A DNA stretch of 64,000 bases from positions 1 to 64,000 of the forward strand of contig CAZQAE010000001.1 of assembly GCA_964591275.1 (NCBI GenBank). Reading direction: 5' to 3'. Every line of letters begins with the position of its first letter. The stretch's first letter is position 1. The notes below the pieces were generated by a model that saw only the letters and a list, made by a program, of their open reading frames with translations, ran no database searches and was not told where the DNA came from. Positions 8,443 through 14,761 of the stretch are shown in pieces. The position numbers were made by a program, and so were the translations under genes. The DNA is from G963674685 sp964591275 (GTDB taxonomy: Bacteria; Lernaellota; Lernaellaia; JACKCT01).

Positions 8443-9345
8443 ATGAAACGCAAGCGCTTAATTTTTGTCTTACTCGCGCTGGCGCTGGGCGCGGTCATCG
8501 CCCTGGCGGGTTTTGAGGCGTTTTTACGTCTTGGCGCGCGGGGCTATATGCGCCTCGTGCGCACGCCCCCGTTGACATTCCAGGATGCCAAAGCGTTGAA
8601 GGTTCTGTGCGTAGGGGATTCCTTCACTTTCGGCATCGGGGCGGACGGTCCTGAAAGCTACCCGGATCGTGTGCAGGTGAAATTGGCTCGGGCGCATGCG
8701 CCGCGCTCCGTCGAAGTCATAAACTGGGGTCTTCCCGCGCAGAACTCATCCGAAGCCCTGCTGGCTCTCCGCTCCTTTTCTCAAAGTGGAAATATCCTTC
8801 CCGACTTCGTCCTCGTGGCCATTGGCGTCAACGATTACTGGAATCATCATCTGGCCGCTGCGCTGGCCGGAGAAAATGACGCCGCTGCCTTGGATCGAGC
8901 GCTTTTCGGCATTCGGTCCTATCGGTTTTTGAAAATCGCCCTGGCACGCGGTCCTGTTCGCGCCGGGAAATTCTACGCGCAACCTGACGCTGCGGACGCT
9001 GACGACAAGCGACTTTTAGCGGCAAACGAACGCTGGTCCGCCGCGATATCGAAGGCCCTGGCCGTGAACCTTTCGGCGATTATCAAAACCATCCGCGAAG
9101 GCGGTTCGACGCCGCTTCTGATCGAGTACCCCGAAGGTGGCGCTACGGTTTCCGCCGCTTACGAAAAAGCCATTCGTGAAACAGGAGTGTCTTTTATTTC
9201 AACAGCCGGGTACGGCGTCGCCGCGCAGAAGAGGGTAGCATATCGCAGTGAGGACGGGTGGCATCCCAATGCTCTCGGCTATGACTTCGTCGCGACTCGC
9301 GTATTTAAAAAGCTGATCAGTTTTCAGCCGCCAGATAATCAATAA
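8443..9345 (+). CDS. SGNH/GDSL-family hydrolase with N-terminal membrane anchor
   Basis: 300 residues. Residues about 5-27 form a signal anchor. Block I is VGDSFTFG (catalytic Ser about residue 59), block III is IGVND, and block V is DGWHPNALGY with the Asp and His of the triad. This is the layout of extracytoplasmic SGNH esterases or acylhydrolases acting on cell-surface polysaccharides or lipids. The substrate is unknown. Its 3' end overlaps the 3' end of the convergent thioredoxin-like lipoprotein gene by 29 bases. No strong ribosome site is visible before the ATG. Confidence 0.85.
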   Translation: MKRKRLIFVLLALALGAVIALAGFEAFLRLGARGYMRLVRTPPLTFQDAKALKVLCVGDSFTFGIGADGPESYPDRVQVKLARAHAPRSVEVINWGLPAQNSSEALLALRSFSQSGNILPDFVLVAIGVNDYWNHHLAAALAGENDAAALDRALFGIRSYRFLKIALARGPVRAGKFYAQPDAADADDKRLLAANERWSAAISKALAVNLSAIIKTIREGGSTPLLIEYPEGGATVSAAYEKAIRETGVSFISTAGYGVAAQKRVAYRSEDGWHPNALGYDFVATRVFKKLISFQPPDNQ

Positions 9346-10507
9346 CCGTGCGTGCGTAGCCAATCGACCAGCCGCTCGCCTTGGCCCTGACAATGTGGTT
9401 TTTGTCCAGAAAGATGTTGGTCGGCACGTAGTTGGCCGGATAGAAAGGCCCGGCTACTACCGTTCCGGCGTCGTTGAGTATGATCCCAGTCAAGGGATTC
9501 GTCCGAATGCCCTCGGTGGGAGTGCCGTAGTGATAGAGGGTCCAGGCTTCCAGGTCTGCATCATTGGGCGGGTTGTATTGGTGATCATCCGACATCAGTG
9601 AAAAGGTCACCAATTCGGCGCCGTATTCATCCATCAACGTATCGAGTTGCGGAGCTTCGCTGTCGCACGGTGGACACCAACCTGCAAAGCTGTCGATGAT
9701 TACAACCTTGCCGAGATAATCCGAAAGAGTGTAATCGCTGAACTCGCCCTTTTCGCCTTTTGCGGTATGGATGTAACCAGGCAGAGTGAAGTTGGTGAAT
9801 GGAGCACCCATCGTGACGGCGCTTGCGCCGACGGAATAATGAACCGTCCTCTCATCGCTTGGGTTTCCTTGCGTATCTTCGACCCAGAATGTGACGCTGT
9901 GGTTGCCCTCGGTCGCCGTAAATTCCTCGGTGAATTCAAAACCGATTTCTCTTTCATCCCAGGTTCCAAGCCGGGGCAGATGCGCGGATATCGGCAACTC
10001 GATCGGCACGCCGTCGTTAATTGAAACGTATTGAGTGCCTCCACCAAGATCGCTGTCGACGTCGAACCAGCCCGTCCACCAACTCATGCGTTCGTGATCC
10101 GGGTCGAATTGGCGAAAACTATATTCCTGCCAAAGTTCAAGCTCAGGCTCTATGGGGGTGATGAGATACTGTGACTGGGCGATTCTGGGAGGCTGGCCTT
10201 CGGCGTCGTCGTCTGCATCATCATTCACGTCATCGTCCACATCATCATCGACGTCATCGTCAACATCATCATTCACGTCGTCGTCCACATCATCATCCGC
10301 GTCATCGTCCACATCGTCATCGACGTCATCGTCAACATCGTCGTTGGCGTCATCATCCAAATCGTCGTTCACGTCATCATCATCATCAACCGGCTGGCCG
10401 GAGTCGTTGTCGTCATCATCGTCATCGGCGCCGACGCAGGCAAAAGAAACAGAAAATACAATTAGCGCCGCAAACACGATGAAGAGTCGAAAATGCCACT
10501 GCCTCAT
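9317..10507 (-). CDS. Asp-stalk lipoprotein with thioredoxin-like (TlpA-type) domain
   Basis: 396 residues. The signal peptide ends with lipobox SFAC (Cys24). Residues about 28-101 are the acidic stalk, the longest visible run of regular DDDV tetrads on this strand. A beta-rich domain follows (about 110-230). Residues about 235-396 resemble a TlpA/ResA thioredoxin fold, with LSDYLGKVVIIDSFAGWCPPC and the redox pair at Cys278 and Cys281, and a late cis-Pro-like segment YVPTNIFLD. This fits an extracytoplasmic thiol-disulfide oxidoreductase held away from the membrane by the stalk. The ribosome site GGAGGTG is strong. It overlaps the convergent SGNH gene. Confidence 0.85.
   Translation of the reverse strand: MRQWHFRLFIVFAALIVFSVSFACVGADDDDDDNDSGQPVDDDDDVNDDLDDDANDDVDDDVDDDVDDDADDDVDDDVNDDVDDDVDDDVDDDVNDDADDDAEGQPPRIAQSQYLITPIEPELELWQEYSFRQFDPDHERMSWWTGWFDVDSDLGGGTQYVSINDGVPIELPISAHLPRLGTWDEREIGFEFTEEFTATEGNHSVTFWVEDTQGNPSDERTVHYSVGASAVTMGAPFTNFTLPGYIHTAKGEKGEFSDYTLSDYLGKVVIIDSFAGWCPPCDSEAPQLDTLMDEYGAELVTFSLMSDDHQYNPPNDADLEAWTLYHYGTPTEGIRTNPLTGIILNDAGTVVAGPFYPANYVPTNIFLDKNHIVRAKASGWSIGYARTVIDYLAAEN
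10205..10426 (-). repeat. Asp-rich codon repeat (stalk of lipoprotein 9317-10507)
   Basis: About 74 codons, mostly GAT and GAC, with one Val, Ala, Leu or Asn codon per four. The four-residue periodicity is more regular than in the other copies. Confidence 0.88.
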
Positions 10508-10685
10508 AATTCACCTCCGCTAATTATTCAATAATTCCCGATGGCGCGCACTAGCGAGGGAGCTTATCGGCTCGTAAAATAAAACACAAGAATTGTCTTG
10601 GGAAATGGAAAAAGCGCCGAGTTGCGCAACCGGCGGACACAAAAGATGTGCATTCCATAGCCCCGGCCAATGCGGTCCGGCGCAC

Positions 10686-11501
10686 TCAATTCGCTTCTTT
10701 TCCGATGGGCTGAACCCGGCTTGTCGCATAACCCCTGATTTTTATAAGTTCCTGCAAGTGCGCAATACGTTTTTCCGGATTCGGGTGCGTCGAGAAAAAT
10801 TCAACGAAAGCGTTTTGGCTGTGTTTTTCACGAATGGCTTCAAAAAACTCCATCGCGCCGCCGGCGTGTCCATAGGCCGCCACAAGAAGCTCGATGCCCG
10901 CTTCGTCAGCGGCGCGCTCCTGCGTGCGGCTGTAGCGCCTTTGATCCACCATGACGAACTGTTGAATGACGTTGCCCAGATCGCTTTCGCGGAACATGAC
11001 GCCGATGGCAAGACTGAGCAAAATACCCCTTCCCATCGAGCGCAGGTGGTCCCGATTCTTGAAATGCCCCAGTTCGTGGCCGATGATCATGGCCAGTCCC
11101 TGCTCCGAGCGCACGGCATCGAATAGCGCCTCGGTCAGGAGAATTGTCCCCCCAGGCATAGCCAGGGCATTGGGTTGGTCCGCATCGATTATTTGAATGC
11201 TATAGTTTAGATTGGGGAGGTCGGGCGAGATCAGCAGATTACTCAGCAGCTTTTCGGCCAAATCCTGCCGGCTGGACTGCTCTGTGTTGAAACTTTCGAT
11301 TCCGGTCCAGATTTCGGCAAGCCTTCGCTCCAGGCTTGTCGGGAAAAAGCGTGCTCCGATATCCGTGATGATCCCCAACAAAATGTAGAAAAGGACTCCG
11401 GCGACAAAAAATCCGGCGATCCACTTGAGGATGTGCGCGCACGGAGCCTGTCCTGCGCTGATGTCGCCGGTCTTCTCAAGAGCCTTGGGAACGAATTTCA
11501 T
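10686..11501 (-). CDS. M48-family zinc metalloprotease, membrane-anchored
   Basis: 271 residues. One membrane helix near residues 27-48 is followed by a peptidase domain with the zinc motif HELGH (about residues 142-146) and a downstream ERAADEAGIELL segment supplying the third zinc ligand Glu. The C-terminal STHPNPEKRIAHL is typical of M48 peptidases (Oma1/HtpX/BepA-like). It lacks the TPR domain of BepA. It is coupled (ATGA overlap at 11498-11501) to a YbjQ-like gene and lies in a three-gene operon with two such proteins. A role in turnover of membrane or envelope proteins is likely but unproven. Confidence 0.87.
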   Translation of the reverse strand: MKFVPKALEKTGDISAGQAPCAHILKWIAGFFVAGVLFYILLGIITDIGARFFPTSLERRLAEIWTGIESFNTEQSSRQDLAEKLLSNLLISPDLPNLNYSIQIIDADQPNALAMPGGTILLTEALFDAVRSEQGLAMIIGHELGHFKNRDHLRSMGRGILLSLAIGVMFRESDLGNVIQQFVMVDQRRYSRTQERAADEAGIELLVAAYGHAGGAMEFFEAIREKHSQNAFVEFFSTHPNPEKRIAHLQELIKIRGYATSRVQPIGKEAN

Positions 11502-11956
11502 TTCCTGTAGTATAGAGCCGTCGCATAGACCAGGACCTCCACGCCGCCGACCGTGTTCTTCTTCCCCAAGGTCTTGGCGATGGCGCTCGACTCCACGCGG
11601 CAGTTCACGTAGGCGTCCGCATTAGGACACGACTCTTTCATGCGAAGGATCGCTTCGCGCCTTCCGCGGTCCAAAAGAGGGGCGTATGAACGAAGCTCGC
11701 CGCCGAAAAACATTTTGAACCCCGCAAGAATCCGCTTGTAATAATCCAGGGAAATTACAACGCTTCCAACAGCCAACTGCGCTTGCGAAATATCGTCGAT
11801 ATTTTCAACGTTATCCCAGTTCATCGTCGGCTTTTGAATGTATTCCTTTTCCCTTGCGTGAATGGAAGCATAGTGTCTTTTCTCAGCGATTCGACCGATG
11901 AAAAAGCCCAGGCAGACCAGGACGGCGACGATTCCTATTTGAATAAGAGCTTCCAT
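11498..11956 (-). CDS. YbjQ/UPF0145-like protein with N-terminal membrane helix
   Basis: 152 residues. Residues about 5-22 are a membrane helix. The rest resembles the YbjQ (UPF0145, heavy-metal-binding-like) fold: FKMFFGGELRSYAPLLDRGRREAILRMKE, followed by DAYVNCRVESS and a final VEVLVYATALYY. The name of the family is historical; no metal ligands can be assigned here. It is 4 bases downstream of a soluble YbjQ-like gene and overlaps the M48 protease gene by 4 bases. Confidence 0.75.
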   Translation of the reverse strand: MEALIQIGIVAVLVCLGFFIGRIAEKRHYASIHAREKEYIQKPTMNWDNVENIDDISQAQLAVGSVVISLDYYKRILAGFKMFFGGELRSYAPLLDRGRREAILRMKESCPNADAYVNCRVESSAIAKTLGKKNTVGGVEVLVYATALYYRK

Positions 11957-11960
11957 TGGA

Positions 11961-12275
11961 CTACTCGATTTTGACGGCTGTGCCGTAGGTATAAAGTTCA
12001 GCCGCGCCTTGCGCTACGGACGAAGTGGAAAAGCGCACGTTGACGATGGCGTTGGCGCCGAGTTCCTCGGCTTGCGCGGTCATGCGCTTCATGGATTCAT
12101 CTCGTGCCTCGGATAAAAGTTCGGTATAACCGGTCAGCTCGCCGCCCACGATGTTTTTCAATCCCGCCATCAGGTCTTTGCCGATGTGTTTCGCTCTGAC
12201 CGTGCTTCCGGAAACCAGGCCGTAATGCTCGACGATGGTCTTTCCCGGAACCGTTTCGAGATTCGTGATGATCAC
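11961..12275 (-). CDS. YbjQ/UPF0145 family protein
   Basis: 104 residues, the normal length of YbjQ proteins, which form homopentamers with unknown function. The conserved pattern is visible: IEHYGLVSGSTVRAK-like start (VEHYGLVSG), GGELTGYTELLSEARDE, ELGANAIVNVRFSTSS and a terminal YTYGTAVKI. The start is GTG at 12275 with GGGGG upstream. First gene of the operon YbjQ - membrane YbjQ - M48 peptidase. Two YbjQ domains directly coupled to a protease suggest that they act together at the membrane, but the job is not known. Confidence 0.88.
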   Translation of the reverse strand: MIITNLETVPGKTIVEHYGLVSGSTVRAKHIGKDLMAGLKNIVGGELTGYTELLSEARDESMKRMTAQAEELGANAIVNVRFSTSSVAQGAAELYTYGTAVKIE

Positions 12276-12318
12276 TTTATCCCCCTTTTTGCAATAGTAT
12301 CGTCCCTATAATGAAGAA

Positions 12319-12349
12319 AAAGCCCGGCCCCCGCAAGGGGCCGGGCTTT
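12319..12349 (-). terminator. Rho-independent terminator of the 12380-14170 lipoprotein gene
   Basis: A perfect 13-bp stem (AAAGCCCGGCCCC and complement) with a 5-base loop. On the minus strand it is followed by TTTTCTTC. It separates the lipoprotein gene from the YbjQ operon and is probably also weakly active on the other strand. Confidence 0.85.
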
Positions 12350-12379
12350 ATGGAAGCTAATTTGGATTAAGCGATGTTC

Positions 12380-14170
12380 CTACAGGTCGCCCAAAAGGCC
12401 GCTGAGATCATAGTTCGTCCAGAGGTTAAGAGCCACGCTGTTGTAACCAAGGATTCCGCCCGGGTTGTAGGCGTTCACATCAACGCTGTCGGGCAGGTCA
12501 ATGCCGGCCACGAGGACGATGTCTTGGGTTTCACCGATACCCGGGGTGATGCCAAGGGCGTCAACGGGAGGCAGGTAACTGGTGGCGTCGCCGGGGACCT
12601 GAGCGAGGACCCAGGGGCAATCTTCGCAGGCGGGCACGTAAATGACCTGATACAGGTCAGGCGTGGAGCCGGCTTCAAGGGCCCATGTGATTTCGCCGGT
12701 GACGTCGTTGTAATCGCAGTTGTCAGCGTCAAAGTTGGGCAGGAAGTCGTTAGCATCGAAATCGATGCCGCCGAGCCAGTCGCCCATGCTCTCGGCATAC
12801 TGAAGGCCGAAAGAGAAGTTGGCGCTTTCAAATCCGGAGGCGATGAAATCGGTCGCCGCCACCACCGCGAGATAGTCCGCGTCGTCAACATCGGCGTAGT
12901 CCACGGGGACCGAATCGCCGTCGAGAAGCCCGAGGCCGAGAGGCAGCAGGGCACGATTGGGAATCTCAGCCGCGAGAATGGTCAGATAGTCATAATCGTC
13001 ATTCATGTTGGACACGCTGACGTCAACCACGCCGCCTTTTTCATCGGCTGCGCCGGTCTCAACAACTTCGATGTTCGGCGCGCCGGAAGCGCTCCAGTCG
13101 GGGGCCGCGCCGACGTATGCAAAGGCCAAAGCCTCATTGACGGCATTGAAGATCAGTTCGTCCGTGATGCAGTTCATGATGTCTTCATCAGGGGGATCGC
13201 CGATGCAGTCGATCAGGGTCAGCAGTTCGCCAATCCCTGGAATGGCAGACATGAGATCAATCGTCAAAACCATACCTTCGATGGGGTACTCGTTTGCTCC
13301 GTTGAGGACGGGAAGGGAGTAAGAATCATTGCCGCCGACAACTGAGAAGATGTCCCCCGGAATCGTGAGGTTGAGATTCGGCAGATAGATGTTGTTGGGA
13401 AGCATGGTGTCTTCGGGGCCGTCGCCCATATCGAGGCTCAGCGCGAACTCGCCTTCAGTTATCAGGCCGTTGAAGTCCGTGGAGAGCAGCGTATTGCGAG
13501 AAATTCCTTGAAGCGCGATACCGGCAACGATCGGGTTGCCGAACAGGCCGAGAAGACCGGGATTGGTCAGGCCCAGGGCGGTTCCGCCCATCGTGAAGTC
13601 GCCCACTGCGGAGTCGGTGTACCCTGCGTCGCTTTCCATCGGCTGCAGGCGGAAATACATGACGTTCGCGTCGGCTTTATAGGACCAAGTCCAATAACCG
13701 TCCATGTAGGCGGTCACGGTCTGCGCGGCGTCCGCGACGAGGGCCAATTCCACGTTGCCGTCGGCGTCGGTCTGCACGGCGGCCTCGCCATTGAGAATCA
13801 CGTCGGCGCCTTCGATGGGATCACAGGTCATATCGTCGAAAACATAAACATTGACCGTGTCCGTGATGGGACCTCCGCCAATCGAGTTGGGGGCGATGCC
13901 TTCGGGATCGGGGATCACGCAGTTCAGGGCCGGATACTCGACATCGACATCGTCATCATCATCGACATCATCATCGACATCGTCATCGTCAACGTCGTCG
14001 TCAACGTCGTCGTCAGCGTCGTCGTCGGCGTCATCGTCGGCACCAGTGTCATCATCATCATCATCAGCGTCGTCATCGTCGTCGTCGTCATCGTCGTCGC
14101 CGCATCCCGTCACGACAAGCGCAAATAACGCAGCGAGGATCAAAAGCAAAAATAGTAACTTCTCTTTCAT
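12380..14170 (-). CDS. Asp-stalk lipoprotein with beta-rich domain, function unknown
   Basis: 596 residues. The signal peptide ends in a lipobox VTGC (Cys23), followed at once by GDDDD. Residues about 25-77 form the acidic stalk. The mature domain begins with a segment that looks like a carboxypeptidase-regulatory-type beta-sandwich (about 100-175: DTVNVYVFDDMTCDPIEGADVILNGEAAVQTDADGN reads as such, with a Gly-Ala-Asp-Val turn), and the rest is beta-rich and acidic with Cys pairs near residues 320 and 520. No catalytic site is apparent. The ribosome site GGGAG is good and a strong terminator follows, so it is monocistronic. Confidence 0.72.
   Translation of the reverse strand: MKEKLLFLLLILAALFALVVTGCGDDDDDDDDDDADDDDDDTGADDDADDDADDDVDDDVDDDDVDDDVDDDDDVDVEYPALNCVIPDPEGIAPNSIGGGPITDTVNVYVFDDMTCDPIEGADVILNGEAAVQTDADGNVELALVADAAQTVTAYMDGYWTWSYKADANVMYFRLQPMESDAGYTDSAVGDFTMGGTALGLTNPGLLGLFGNPIVAGIALQGISRNTLLSTDFNGLITEGEFALSLDMGDGPEDTMLPNNIYLPNLNLTIPGDIFSVVGGNDSYSLPVLNGANEYPIEGMVLTIDLMSAIPGIGELLTLIDCIGDPPDEDIMNCITDELIFNAVNEALAFAYVGAAPDWSASGAPNIEVVETGAADEKGGVVDVSVSNMNDDYDYLTILAAEIPNRALLPLGLGLLDGDSVPVDYADVDDADYLAVVAATDFIASGFESANFSFGLQYAESMGDWLGGIDFDANDFLPNFDADNCDYNDVTGEITWALEAGSTPDLYQVIYVPACEDCPWVLAQVPGDATSYLPPVDALGITPGIGETQDIVLVAGIDLPDSVDVNAYNPGGILGYNSVALNLWTNYDLSGLLGDL
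13940..14098 (-). repeat. Asp-rich codon repeat (stalk of lipoprotein 12380-14170)
   Basis: About 53 codons, beginning with a nearly pure Asp run and moving into DDDA, DDDV and DDDDV units. Both GAT and GAC are used. Confidence 0.85.
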
Positions 14171-14761
14171 GTTTTCTCCCTTTCTTCTCAGTAATTAATG
14201 TTGCCGCTAATTCCTTAGAGCGAAAACGCTCTGTCTGACAAGGTTTTATGGATTCTTTTTTTCGTCGCTAACCGAATCAAGCTCCGTTTGCCTCCTTTAC
14301 TCAATGGGAATTTTGAAACGATCGCCACTAAGGTTTACGAGTCATCTTATGCAATTTTCAGTCCCGGCAAATAATAGTGCCTGTCTGCAAAAATTGTCAA
14401 GAAAATGATCGTCCGCCTGACGAAAAACAAGTTTTAGAGGAAAGCCTAAGCTTATGAAATAACTTGAAAATTTATCTTGGCCGCACTATTGGGTCATCAA
14501 TCCTCAAACGCACGCAATGTAGGCCACGGAATTTCAGATGTCGAAAATCCGTGACCCGGCGTATCAGAAAACTGTGAAATCACCAGGAATTTTCGTTTCT
14601 TGTCGAGCTTTCCCAAAAACTCCTCCATTTTTGACTTTTCCAGCAATTCGGGGGATACAGATTTGGCAATGTGTCTTCTATAGGAAGATCAGGCAAGGCG
14701 CCTTGGGACGCGATGGCGGCGTTTTTTTCTGCCGCAGAAATACAAAGGAGATTCGCTAGTA
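14171..14761. promoter_or_regulatory. 590-base divergent regulatory region between two Asp-stalk lipoprotein genes
   Basis: No gene is supported here. It separates two divergent Asp-stalk lipoprotein genes. Visible structures are a short hairpin AGAGCG-AAAA-CGCTCT at 14217-14232, an interrupted inverted repeat with arms CACGGA and TCCGTG at 14525-14553, and a GCGGC/GCCGC hairpin in the leader of the plus-strand gene (14716-14735). The length and AT-rich centre suggest regulation of both genes. What binds here is unknown. Confidence 0.4.
14631..14659 (+). promoter_or_regulatory. Candidate promoter for lipoprotein 14762-16960
   Basis: TTGACT and GATACA are separated by 17 bases. The -35 matches at five of six positions; the -10 is weak. 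The implied transcript would have a leader of about 95 bases and a ribosome site AAAGGAG before the ATG. Confidence 0.35.

Noticed and set aside
10152..10523. Plus-strand Ser-rich and His/Arg-rich frames
   Set aside because: They are shifted or antisense readings of an Asp codon repeat, with low-complexity products.
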